A stretch of DNA of 60,347 bases from Treponema sp. GTDB taxonomy: Bacteria > Spirochaetota > Spirochaetia > Treponematales > Treponemataceae. The translations under genes were made by a program, and so were the position numbers. Shown piece after piece: positions 52,757 to 60,347 of this stretch (its first letter is position 1; each line of letters starts with the position of its first letter). The notes below the pieces were generated by a model. The model was not told the DNA's origin. It worked only from the letters and a program-made list of their open reading frames with translations, and searched no databases. Where the stretch lies: the NCBI GenBank assembly GCA_024402665.1, contig JAKSTI010000011.1, forward strand, positions 1 through 60,347, written 5' to 3'.

Positions 52757-53725
52757 CTACTCCATCTTGCTTTTTTTAGAAAAGAATTTAACAATCCCGA
52801 TGATTATAAAAATCAGGGCAAACAGCAGATTTACAAGAACAAGGAATGGGGCATCAAAAACAGACTGCATATTTGCAAAAAAGGTTTTGTTATAAATTTT
52901 TGAATCCATAAAAGCCTGAACTCCAGGATGATAATACATTGTATTGCAAATAAGAATTAATGCAGAAGAAAACAAAACCATGCAGGCATCAATCAGCTTC
53001 CAGTTAAAGAAATTTGAAAGCCCGTAAACTGCACACAAAACAACTGCAAGAGAGAGGAATCCAAGCCAGAAAGTCCATCCCTTCTGCCAGGCCTCAATCC
53101 CTTTAGAAATCAAAAGCCGCAGATTCAGATATTTGAAAATTCCGTCTCCATAGAAAGTTTTTTTAATCAGAATATCATTGTAAGGTTCAGCCTGTTTATA
53201 AAGTTCCAGCTCTGCAGAATTTTCAAATTCAGTAACTTCAACACCACCAGGTTCGCCAGAATTAATTACAACACACTGAGCTTTATTTTTGCCATATTCG
53301 TTTGAATCAAGATCATCAAAAAAATAATAAATATTGTCATCGGCAGTTCTAAAGTATCCGGAAGTAAGAACATGACTGCGTTCTTTTTGTGTACCAAGAA
53401 AATCAAATTTATCGCCGGCTTTCAAAACAACTGGGAAAATAATAAGCCAGGTTAATGCACAAACAATAAGATAAACAATCAGCTGGAACAAACCGCCACG
53501 CTGACGGATTCTAAAATATGAAATAAGCGGACAAACTAAAAATACAACGCAGGCACTAATAAAGAAAAATACCCGGAGCAATTCGTATTTTGAAAAACTA
53601 AGCAAATCTCTTCCTGCCGCATAATTCAAAACGTTCTGATACAGCATATAAAAAGCAGTTCCCAGAACAATACAAATTACAGAGAATACAACGTACATTA
53701 TTATTAATTTTAAAGCTTTATTCAT
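52757..53725 (-). CDS. Membrane protein of unknown function
   Basis: A 322-residue protein with about three N-terminal and three C-terminal membrane helices around a soluble centre (SGYFRTADDNIYYFFDDLDS). Paired with the gene at 50921, which has a similar layout. No Shine-Dalgarno is visible at the ATG. Function unknown. Confidence 0.72.
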   Translation of the reverse strand: MNKALKLIIMYVVFSVICIVLGTAFYMLYQNVLNYAAGRDLLSFSKYELLRVFFFISACVVFLVCPLISYFRIRQRGGLFQLIVYLIVCALTWLIIFPVVLKAGDKFDFLGTQKERSHVLTSGYFRTADDNIYYFFDDLDSNEYGKNKAQCVVINSGEPGGVEVTEFENSAELELYKQAEPYNDILIKKTFYGDGIFKYLNLRLLISKGIEAWQKGWTFWLGFLSLAVVLCAVYGLSNFFNWKLIDACMVLFSSALILICNTMYYHPGVQAFMDSKIYNKTFFANMQSVFDAPFLVLVNLLFALIFIIIGIVKFFSKKSKME

Positions 53726-53794
53726 AAGTATATTATCGTCAAAAATGACTGTAAAATTTACTCCTAATTAATATCTAAACAAATAGTAAACAAT

Positions 53795-53822
53795 TTGACA
53801 ATTTTCTCATTTAGATTATAAT
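53795..53822 (+). promoter_or_regulatory. Strong promoter of the STAS/zinc-ribbon gene
   Basis: TTGACA (53795-53800) and TATAAT (53817-53822), both consensus, are 16 nt apart. Transcription should start near 53829, giving a leader of about 72 nt. Confidence 0.8.
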
Positions 53823-53900
53823 GTATTGTGACGATATTATATTATAAAAAAGTGACAATAAAAAGCAATTAACTAAAGTAAAGGTTACGGAAAAGAGAAT

Positions 53901-54449
53901 ATGGATAACAATGTATTAATATCAGGTTTTGACAACGATAAAGATGACAGCCTCACTATCAATCTTCGTAGAGCAGAAGGAGTGCAGAACGGTCTTTTTA
54001 TTTACCTCAGTGGTTATATTGACACATACAATTCAAGCTTCTTCCAGAAAAAAGTAACACAGATTATTGAAGCTGGATTCATCAATTTGATTTTTAACTG
54101 CTCGTCACTAAACTATGTATCTTCAACAGGTATTGGTTCATTTACTGTATTCTTAAAAATGGTAAAACCAAAAGGTGGAGATGTAGTTCTTCTTGAAATC
54201 CAGCCAAAAGTATATGAAGTATTCCAGTTGTTGGGATTCTCTCAGTTCTTTAATATTAAAAGCACAGCTGATGAAGCAATTGCATTCTTCTCTGAAGGAA
54301 CAGTTACAACATCATCAGTGTTCCCATTAGTAATTTCTTGCCCTGTTTGTACAAAAAAACTCAGAGCAATTAAATCTGGCAGATTCCGTTGTTCAGGATG
54401 TAAATCTATCCTTGCAATTAATGAAAACGGTGAAGTTACATTAGGTTAG
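53901..54449 (+). CDS. STAS-domain protein with C-terminal zinc ribbon
   Basis: A 182-residue protein. Residues about 20-130 form a STAS domain (LNYVSSTGIGSFTVF, with the phosphoacceptor-like Ser in SSTG). Residues 143 onward carry CPVC and CSGC pairs of a zinc ribbon. It may be an anti-anti-sigma-like signal protein linked to the SpoIIE phosphatases elsewhere in the window; the zinc ribbon is an unusual addition. Confidence 0.8.
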   Translation: MDNNVLISGFDNDKDDSLTINLRRAEGVQNGLFIYLSGYIDTYNSSFFQKKVTQIIEAGFINLIFNCSSLNYVSSTGIGSFTVFLKMVKPKGGDVVLLEIQPKVYEVFQLLGFSQFFNIKSTADEAIAFFSEGTVTTSSVFPLVISCPVCTKKLRAIKSGRFRCSGCKSILAINENGEVTLG

Positions 54450-54453
54450 TCCT

Positions 54454-54612
54454 TGTGGATTTTCTGTGGATAACTTCCTGATGCAAAAGGTGAAAACGTA
54501 AGTTTTCACCTTTTTTTATGCCCATTCCCCTGTTTTTTCAAGAATTTTCCTATTTTTCCCTGAATAAAAAATGTGGATAACCTGTGCATATTTTGTGGAT
54601 TAATGTGGATAA
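54454..54612. other. Helically phased cluster of DnaA boxes
   Basis: Three perfect TGTGGATAA boxes (54465-54473, 54572-54580, 54604-54612) and three degenerate ones (54454, 54583, 54594) all point the same way. Start-to-start spacings are 11 within the first pair and 11, 11 and 10 in the second group, i.e. one helical turn each. It lies just upstream of the polyprenyl synthase promoter. This could be a replication-origin-type or DnaA-controlled site. Confidence 0.65.
54486..54517 (+). terminator. Rho-independent terminator
   Basis: AAAGGTGAAAAC (54486-54497), a GTAA loop, GTTTTCACCTTT (54502-54513) and a T-run. It ends the STAS/zinc-ribbon gene. Confidence 0.92.
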
Positions 54613-54641
54613 CTTTTCTTCCCTCCCTCACCACTCCGCTT

Positions 54642-54670
54642 TTGATTTTTTTTATATTCTTTACTATACT
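54642..54670 (+). promoter_or_regulatory. Polyprenyl synthase promoter, leaderless-type
   Basis: TTGATT (54642-54647) and TATACT (54665-54670) are 17 nt apart. The -10 box ends 6 nt before the ATG at 54677 and no Shine-Dalgarno is present. The DnaA-box cluster lies 30 bp upstream. Confidence 0.65.
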
Positions 54671-54676
54671 AATTAT

Positions 54677-55717
54677 ATGGCAAACGAATTTACAAAATAT
54701 CTTGAAAAAATAGAAACAGCACTTAATTACGCAATCAATATGGATTTTGATGATGACTGGAAAAAATACTCTTTTGGAGAAAGTGCAGCCAAAAAAAATT
54801 ACATTCAGAACTTAATTGAACCAAACAAAAATCTTATAGATTTAGGCGGAAAAAGATGGAGGCCTTTACTTCTGCTTCTTTGTTACGAAATGGAAAAAAA
54901 TCACAACAAAGAATATCTTACAGAAGAACAAACTTATGCCCTTACTCCACTTGTTGAATTTGTTCACACAGCAAGCCTTATTCACGATGACATTGAAGAC
55001 AGTGCAGATTTAAGAAGAGGAAAACCAGCCGCACATATTACGTACGGACTAGATACAGCCTTAAATGCAGCATCCTGGCTTTATTTTGAAGCCCCGGTTT
55101 GTATTGACCGCCTGAATCTTTCTGATGCATTAAAAGTTAAATTTTACAAACTATACACAACAGAATTGCGACGCCTTCATTTAGGACAGGCAATGGATAT
55201 TTTCTGGCACAGAGAAAAATCTTTCTTCCCAGAAATTCCAGATTACATGGAAATGGTAAAATGCAAAACTGGTACACTTGCTTCCCTTGCTGCAAAAGTT
55301 GGAACACTTGCCGGTGGTGCTTCAGAAGAAAAGACACAGGAAATTGGGGCAATTTGTGCAAACATAGGAATTGGTTTTCAGATTATTGATGATGTAATCA
55401 ATTTGACATGCGGAAATCCTGGAAAAAAACGCGGTGATGATATTGTAGAAGGCAAAAAAAGTCTGCCGGTTCTGATGCATATTCAGTCTTGTCCGCAAGA
55501 TAAAGCGGAACTTTCAAAATTGATGGAACAGGCTGCAAAAGAAGGAATTGAGTCTCCGGCTGTTGAACAGTGCATTGGCCTTTTGGAAAAATCTGGATGC
55601 ATAAAACAGGCGGCAGATAAAGGAATTCAGCTGATCAGAGAAAACTGCGAAAAACTTTCAGAATCTCCATTGATTTTCAAATTATTTGATGCAATGATTC
55701 CAGAGGCTTTTAAATGA
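54677..55717 (+). CDS. Polyprenyl diphosphate synthase
   Basis: A 346-residue trans-prenyltransferase with the first Asp-rich motif DDIED (from residue 104) and the second DDVIN (from 238). It extends allylic diphosphates with isopentenyl diphosphate, for quinone or carrier-lipid chains; chain length cannot be fixed from these residues. An earlier in-frame ATG at 54584 would lie within the DnaA-box cluster, so 54677 is chosen. The stop overlaps the next ATG. Confidence 0.9.
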   Translation: MANEFTKYLEKIETALNYAINMDFDDDWKKYSFGESAAKKNYIQNLIEPNKNLIDLGGKRWRPLLLLLCYEMEKNHNKEYLTEEQTYALTPLVEFVHTASLIHDDIEDSADLRRGKPAAHITYGLDTALNAASWLYFEAPVCIDRLNLSDALKVKFYKLYTTELRRLHLGQAMDIFWHREKSFFPEIPDYMEMVKCKTGTLASLAAKVGTLAGGASEEKTQEIGAICANIGIGFQIIDDVINLTCGNPGKKRGDDIVEGKKSLPVLMHIQSCPQDKAELSKLMEQAAKEGIESPAVEQCIGLLEKSGCIKQAADKGIQLIRENCEKLSESPLIFKLFDAMIPEAFK

Positions 55718-56229
55718 TTGAACGTATAGACAAATTAAATAAAGAAGCACTAAGACTTACAGCTAAGGGCGAATATCCAGAAGCAATTGCCTGCTTTAAT
55801 AGAGCAATACTCCTTAATAAATACAATCCTATTATCTGGTACAATCTTGGGGTAACTTATAGAAACAGTGGCGATTTAATCAACGCTAGGGATTCCTTCA
55901 GACAAGCTCTGGAATTTGATAGGAGAAATCCTGATATCATTGAAGCTCTTGCAACAGTCTACATTCAGCTTAAGAATAAAGAAGAAATATCACATTATGC
56001 AACTTACGGATTAGAAATAGATGATTCAAATCCCCGATTCTGGAATTTGAAGGGAGTTTCTTATTTTCAGTCTGAAAATTACACAGAAGCAGCAGAAAGT
56101 TTTGAAAAGGCACTTTGTTATAATCCATACTATCTTGATGCGCTGTACAATTTGAAAGACACATACGAAGAACTTGATAACAAGATTGGTGTTAATGAGT
56201 GCACTAAGAGAATAAGAGAAATTTTATAG
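55714..56229 (+). CDS. TPR-repeat protein
   Basis: A 171-residue protein with about four tetratricopeptide repeats (AIACFNRAILLNKYNPIIWY, RDSFRQALEFDRRNPDIIEA, AAESFEKALCYNPYYLDALY). Its ATG overlaps the stop of the polyprenyl synthase gene (ATGA), indicating coupling. Probably a protein-binding scaffold. Confidence 0.85.
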   Translation: MIERIDKLNKEALRLTAKGEYPEAIACFNRAILLNKYNPIIWYNLGVTYRNSGDLINARDSFRQALEFDRRNPDIIEALATVYIQLKNKEEISHYATYGLEIDDSNPRFWNLKGVSYFQSENYTEAAESFEKALCYNPYYLDALYNLKDTYEELDNKIGVNECTKRIREIL

Positions 56230-56256
56230 ATAGATTTTGCGGTTTCTGCAAAAGGA

Positions 56257-57456
56257 CTAATTGTGGTAAGTGAGAGCCAATGTATTAATCTCATTTGCCA
56301 TATTTTCAAGAGAAACCTGTTTTTGAACACCACCAAGTTCCCATGCAACCTTTGGCATTCCGTAAACAATACTTGAAGCTTCATCCTGACCTAAAGTTCT
56401 GGCACCCTTTTTACGCATATTCGCAAGTTCTGCAGCACCATCACGACCCATACCAGTCATAATAACTCCAAGAGATTTGTTTCTATAAATATGAGCAATT
56501 GATTCAAACAAAACATCGGCAGAAGGTCTGTGTCCGTTTCTTGGTTCAATAGTCTGTGAAGTTCTGATTACATTTGCAAGAGCTCTGCGTTCAACATACA
56601 TATGATAACTTCCAGGAGCAATATAAACATGACCAGGAAGTAAAGGTTCGCCATCAACAGCTTCTGTTACAGTTAATGGACAAATGTTATTCAAACTATC
56701 TGCAAATTCTTTTGTAAAACCTGCAGGCATATGCTGAACAATAAGGATTGGCTGTTTAATATTTTTGTCCAGAAGTTTGCACATATCACGCAAAGCATTA
56801 GGACCGCCAGTTGAAATACCAATGGCAATAATTTCAATATTTCCGCTTTCTTCTTCAGGAACAATTACAACAGGTTCTTTTTTCTTTGGAGCAGTCCAGT
56901 GTGCAGGTAAAAGTTCAGTTAATGATTCCGCAGCCTTTTTAGCAGCTTCCTCGCCCTTCTTCTGAGCAACAACTCTCTGGGCTTCTTTTAATTTAGCCTG
57001 CTGAACATAGAAATCTGCATCAGGAACCTTTTTACCATTTTTAAAAGCCTGAATACGACCATAAGAAGCAATAAATTCAATAATATTTGAAGAAACATCG
57101 CCTATTCGTAAAGTAACAGATGTTCCGCCTGGTTTAGTAATAAAATCAGAAGCACCAAGTTCAAGACATTCCATTGTTACAGCAGCACCTTCTGTTGCAA
57201 CACTGGAAAGAATGATTACAGGAATTTTGATGCCAAGTTCCTTTCTTTTTTTAAGGAATTCAACACCATTCATTTTTGGCATTTCAATATCAAGAAGGAT
57301 AACATCAGGTTTACAGGCAGGAAGTTTTTCAAGCAAATCAAGACCATTTTCAGCCTTTCCTGCAACAGAGAAACCGTTTACATCCTCAATAATCCGGCCA
57401 ATAAGATTTCTCATAAGAGCCGAATCATCACATATCATTACCGAAATATTATCCAT
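56257..57456 (-). CDS. cheB: Chemotaxis methylesterase CheB
   Basis: A 399-residue response-regulator methylesterase: receiver domain with D10, D11 and phosphoacceptor D56 (LLDIEMPKMNG), and a CheB esterase domain with the Ser in ISTGGP, His in QHMPAGF and Asp in MTGMGRDG. An Ala/Glu/Lys-rich linker (about 150-190) joins them. It removes methyl groups from chemoreceptors and lies 13 bp after cheR. Confidence 0.95.
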   Translation of the reverse strand: MDNISVMICDDSALMRNLIGRIIEDVNGFSVAGKAENGLDLLEKLPACKPDVILLDIEMPKMNGVEFLKKRKELGIKIPVIILSSVATEGAAVTMECLELGASDFITKPGGTSVTLRIGDVSSNIIEFIASYGRIQAFKNGKKVPDADFYVQQAKLKEAQRVVAQKKGEEAAKKAAESLTELLPAHWTAPKKKEPVVIVPEEESGNIEIIAIGISTGGPNALRDMCKLLDKNIKQPILIVQHMPAGFTKEFADSLNNICPLTVTEAVDGEPLLPGHVYIAPGSYHMYVERRALANVIRTSQTIEPRNGHRPSADVLFESIAHIYRNKSLGVIMTGMGRDGAAELANMRKKGARTLGQDEASSIVYGMPKVAWELGGVQKQVSLENMANEINTLALTYHN

Positions 57457-57469
57457 AAATTAAAAACCT

Positions 57470-58294
57470 CTAATTCATATTCTTTTCATAAAGACAAGCC
57501 CATTCAGTTTTGAGGAACTTAAACTGAGTATTCATACCAAAGAGGGATTCTGAATGGCCAATGAAAAGATAAGACTGTTTTGCTGACATAGAATTGTAGA
57601 AACGATTGATTACCGCAAGCTGAGCAGGTTCATCAAAATAAATGAGAACATTGCGGCAGAAAACTACATCAAGATTTCTTGCCCCGCTGTCATGCTTCAA
57701 GTTGTGATAGTCAAACTTAATAGTGTCCATCAGTTCCTTAACAACCTGATAGCCACCGTCAACTTTTGTAAAATATTTAGAAAGATATTCAGGAGGAATA
57801 CCATCAACTTTAGAATCTGCGTAGAACCCCTTCTGACCAACCATAAGAGATTTAAGTGAAATATCAGAAGCAGTAATCTGGAAATTAAAACCAGGAGGAA
57901 TAATTTCCTTCATAATCATAGCGATTGTATATGGCTCTTCCCCAGTAGAACAACCCGCACTCCAGATTCTGATAGTTCTGTCCAGCGGATTAGCCTTTTT
58001 TACTTCTATAACATGAGGAATTACATAGTTAATAAATGCATCAAAATGAGGTTGATTTCTGAAAAATCTGGTTAAGTTAGTTGTAACAGCATCCAGCATG
58101 AATTTCATTTCTTCCGGATTCTTAATTACAAGAGAATAATAGTCGCCAGGAGTAGCAAGACCTTTATTTCGCAAAATATCTTTAATACGACTATCTAAGA
58201 TAGAACGATTAGTTGCTGAAAAGGTGATACCACTTTCATCATAAATAAGTTTTCTGAATCTTTCAAATTCGGCATCATTAAGTACTTCTACCAT
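57470..58294 (-). CDS. cheR: Chemotaxis methyltransferase CheR
   Basis: A 274-residue SAM-dependent methyltransferase: an N-terminal helical domain, IRIWSAGCSTGEEPYTIAM (SAM site) and FCRNVLIYFD. It methylates chemoreceptor glutamates, opposite to CheB. The ATG at 58294 lies 9 nt after TATAAT with no Shine-Dalgarno, so the mRNA is probably leaderless. Confidence 0.95.
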   Translation of the reverse strand: MVEVLNDAEFERFRKLIYDESGITFSATNRSILDSRIKDILRNKGLATPGDYYSLVIKNPEEMKFMLDAVTTNLTRFFRNQPHFDAFINYVIPHVIEVKKANPLDRTIRIWSAGCSTGEEPYTIAMIMKEIIPPGFNFQITASDISLKSLMVGQKGFYADSKVDGIPPEYLSKYFTKVDGGYQVVKELMDTIKFDYHNLKHDSGARNLDVVFCRNVLIYFDEPAQLAVINRFYNSMSAKQSYLFIGHSESLFGMNTQFKFLKTEWACLYEKNMN

Positions 58295-58356
58295 AGTAAA
58301 TTTATTATACACCCATTAGGAAAAAAATAGAAACAAATTCACAAAATTTGTCAATT

Positions 58357-58392
58357 TAAAAAAAAGGGACCAATGAAAACTTCACTGATCCC
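58357..58392 (-). terminator. Rho-independent terminator
   Basis: On the minus strand GGGATCAGTGAA pairs with TTCATTGGTCCC (with wobbles), followed by a run of T. It lies after the stop of the lipoprotein gene at 58431. Confidence 0.85.
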
Positions 58393-58430
58393 CCCTGTGG
58401 AAATTATCTGGTTATTAATTGAACTAAATA

Positions 58431-59096
58431 CTAGTTGTTTTCTTCAAGATATTTATCAAGTTTGTTGTATGCCCAAACAGCCATAAGTTTCTTGAAAGAG
58501 AAATCTTTAATATTGCTGAAATCCATTTCTTTATAAATTGTATCAGAAGCAAGTCCCTGACCTAAGAATGGAGGTGTACCACTTTTTGTAGAGATTGAAT
58601 TGTAAATAACAGCCCAAGTGATATATCCCATTTTAAATGTTTTTTCTGTTGCTGCAGCACTAAGGTCATCACCAGCAGTATTCATTTTAGCATCTTCACC
58701 ATTTGTGAAAGGTTTAATTACTACAGAATCATCAAGAACAGAACCAATCAATTCCTTAAGAGCTGCATCTCCAATACTTCCATTTGCATCTTTAGTTTTA
58801 CCTACATTTGGTACAATAAAAAGATTCAAACCATTTACAAATTCATATTTTGTTTTAGCATCAGTATCTTTTGCTGTATAGTAGAATGTTTTTCCATTAT
58901 ATTCATTTTCTGTATACAACATCCAGCAGTCCAAAACAATTTTCTGTTCTCCAGAAGTATATACATATTCATATACTTTCCACTGATTTTTAGGACCAAC
59001 CAATTCACCTAAGCGATCAAACAAGGCACAACTTGTTGTTAATAATGTGCAGGCAAAAAGTGCCAATGCTACAAAAAGTTTTGTTGCTTTTTTCAT
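58431..59096 (-). CDS. Lipoprotein of unknown function
   Basis: A 221-residue lipoprotein (lipobox TTSC, Cys23) with a mature domain of mixed strands and helices ending AVWAYNKLDKYLEENN. Preceded by a consensus promoter (59159-59187). Unrecognised. Confidence 0.78.
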   Translation of the reverse strand: MKKATKLFVALALFACTLLTTSCALFDRLGELVGPKNQWKVYEYVYTSGEQKIVLDCWMLYTENEYNGKTFYYTAKDTDAKTKYEFVNGLNLFIVPNVGKTKDANGSIGDAALKELIGSVLDDSVVIKPFTNGEDAKMNTAGDDLSAAATEKTFKMGYITWAVIYNSISTKSGTPPFLGQGLASDTIYKEMDFSNIKDFSFKKLMAVWAYNKLDKYLEENN

Positions 59097-59158
59097 ATAA
59101 AAGCTCCTTCAAAAAAATATAAGATAAAAAAAATAACAAACTTTTATAATTTCTATTA

Positions 59159-59187
59159 ATTATAGAAGAAAAAAACTTAATTGTCAA
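59159..59187 (-). promoter_or_regulatory. Consensus promoter of the 58431 lipoprotein gene
   Basis: TTGACA (59182-59187) and TATAAT (59159-59164) are 17 nt apart on the minus strand; both boxes are perfect consensus. Confidence 0.85.
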
Positions 59188-59437
59188 AAGTTAGTGTTTC
59201 ATATGTAATTTTTTCAAAAAAAATTTCCAGAAGGTAGACATTCACAAAAAAAGAGTTTAAAGTGTTAAAGTTATGTGAAACTTATCTTGCACTATGTTGT
59301 TTGATAAATGAAACATTTTTAAGAAGACTATAAAAAAAGTTTTAGAAGGTGCAGCCAAACAAAATCGTTGATTTTCCCTGCCCCTTAAAAAACAAAACGC
59401 CTTTTTTCAGGCAATAATTTGAGAGGATTTTTCTACT
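59188..59437. other. Non-coding gap between two divergent lipoprotein genes
   Basis: This is the rest of the 341-bp intergenic region. It is AT-rich with several T/A runs and a short GCC-loop-GGC hairpin near 59399-59413. No RNA gene was recognised; a promoter for the plus-strand lipoprotein must lie here but no clear boxes were found. Confidence 0.5.
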
Positions 59438-60241
59438 ATGAAAATGACAAAAAAATTTTTCGCAGCCGCTCTCGCAGTAGCAGCTCTTTCTTTAGTTGGA
59501 TGTAATATGAACGAAGACGAATACGGCATCCTTGATTTCGATGCACCAAATGGTGTTTGTACAATTGATTACACAAATGAAACAAAAGATTACATTCGTG
59601 GTTGGGCAACATTCAACACAAAACGTGAAACAGCAAATTGTACTATTACAATCAAAAATCAGGATTCAAAATCAAAAGACGGAAATATGGGATACATCTT
59701 TAATCTCAATGATAACGGAGATGGAACATATAATTTCGTAGTTGCAACATTACAGTATGATGCTGCAGAATCTAAAGGGTTAAGAACATACATTTCATAC
59801 TACACAAATGTAGGGGCAGCTTATCTTTCAGGTGATGGTACAAACTTCAAAGATATTGATGGTATTCAAATCGGTGCTCCAAATTGTAAAGCAGCAGAAC
59901 ATAAAATTGAATCTGGTACTGGTACATGGAAAGAAGATCTCGGTCCTACACCTAATGCAAACAAAGAAATTTCTGTATATGTTGAAATGACTTGTAACGA
60001 AGACGATGGTTATACTGTAAGTTATTACAATACAGATGCAAACGGTATGAAAAAAGAATCAGCTTTCTATTCTAAACCATTCACAAATAGTTTGGAAAAA
60101 GATGCAACAACAGGTAAATGGATTGTTCCAGAAAATGGTTTAGGTGTATATGCTAATGTTCTCCCAGGAAAAACATTAACAGGTTCTTGGAAGTTCTATG
60201 ACATCCAGGGAAATGCAATTCCATTAGAATTGGCTGACTAA
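59438..60241 (+). CDS. Lipoprotein of unknown function
   Basis: A 267-residue lipoprotein (lipobox LVGC, Cys22) with mature domain rich in short beta strands (TIKNQDSKSKDGNMGYIF, GLRTYISYYTNVGAAYL). Could be a surface binding protein. AGAGGA lies about 11 nt before the first ATG. Unrecognised. Confidence 0.8.
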   Translation: MKMTKKFFAAALAVAALSLVGCNMNEDEYGILDFDAPNGVCTIDYTNETKDYIRGWATFNTKRETANCTITIKNQDSKSKDGNMGYIFNLNDNGDGTYNFVVATLQYDAAESKGLRTYISYYTNVGAAYLSGDGTNFKDIDGIQIGAPNCKAAEHKIESGTGTWKEDLGPTPNANKEISVYVEMTCNEDDGYTVSYYNTDANGMKKESAFYSKPFTNSLEKDATTGKWIVPENGLGVYANVLPGKTLTGSWKFYDIQGNAIPLELAD

Positions 60242-60296
60242 TTAATTTAGTTTCCTAAAAAAATAAAATCCAGAAGCCACAGTAAAATGTGTTTTG

Positions 60297-60347
60297 AAGT
60301 GTACCCCAAAAGTTGGAGACAATTTTTGGAGGTACACTTTTTTTATG
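60297..60347 (+). mobile_element. Probable left end of an IS3-family insertion sequence
   Basis: AAGTGTACCCC then CAAAAGTTGGAGACA, followed by a GGAGG ribosome-binding site and an ATG at 60345-60347, is the usual opening of IS150/IS3-group elements (terminal repeat, then the first transposase ORF). GGTACACTT (60331-60339) pairs with AAGTGTACC (60297-60305), so it also resembles a terminator hairpin after the lipoprotein gene. The window ends at the ATG. Confidence 0.5.

Noticed and set aside
52757..53760. Leaderless promoter for the 52757 gene
   Set aside because: TTTACA-N17-TATACT is present on the minus strand, but the -10 box ends only 1 nt before the ATG, too close for the transcript to include the start codon.
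1..60347. CRISPR arrays, rRNA or tRNA genes
   Set aside because: No regularly spaced direct repeats and no intergenic segment with a recognisable tRNA cloverleaf or rRNA sequence was found by eye.

Overview
The window looks like a chromosomal segment of a low-GC spirochaete, most likely a host-associated or gut Treponema. This rests on several things together: an integron integrase lying in the same direction as the genes behind it (an arrangement described for Treponema), STAS and SpoIIE-type phosphatase genes, an omptin-like outer-membrane protein, many small MKK-type lipoproteins, BioY-based biotin uptake, and AT-rich intergenic DNA. No rRNA, tRNA or CRISPR array was recognised. Most genes lie on the minus strand.

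Region 1-5000 is accessory. It holds an SH3-domain exported protein, a VapBC/FitAB-type toxin-antitoxin pair, an integron integrase fused at its 5' edge to a truncated HigA antitoxin, a zinc-ribbon membrane protein, and a small lipoprotein whose promoter spacer is a TA dinucleotide repeat. A GC-rich structured repeat follows. Region 5000-19300 is metabolic: a dicarboxylate/amino acid symporter, indolepyruvate:ferredoxin oxidoreductase (iorAB), the Mg transporter mgtE with an unusual leader carrying a 27-codon ORF inside a terminator, the BirA-controlled biotin ECF transporter (bioY-bioM-bioN) facing birA, azlCD, ilvB, and an operon cysK-rrf2-arsC-like-AEC transporter with a clear operator.

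Region 19300-22750 is a lineage-specific lipoprotein cluster of three tandem paralogues, a probable glycan-binding protein and a frameshifted gene. Region 22800-36300 holds two RNA/outer-membrane genes (RluA, omptin-like), a CorC/CNNM pair, a thioredoxin-like lipoprotein, purL (with a duplicated 3' tail and an inserted hairpin repeat), leuS and a beta-barrel protein. Region 36400-46800 has a TrmH methyltransferase, a partner-switching signalling set (STAS plus two SpoIIE phosphatases), the grpE-dnaK-dnaJ chaperone set with a hairpin over the dnaK start, and a second RluA-type enzyme.

Region 46800-60347 contains an ankyrin protein, asnA, apt, two large membrane proteins, a STAS/zinc-ribbon protein, a helically phased cluster of DnaA boxes just upstream of a polyprenyl synthase, a TPR protein, cheB and cheR, two lipoproteins, and what is probably the left end of an IS3-family element at the window edge.

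The most unusual signals are non-coding: the mgtE leader-peptide/terminator, the DnaA-box array, the hairpin over the dnaK ribosome-binding site, the TA-repeat promoter, the duplicated purL tail with a 39-bp GNRA-loop repeat that recurs near dnaK, and a series of genes whose -10 box lies only 6-9 nt before the start codon with no Shine-Dalgarno (leaderless-type starts).
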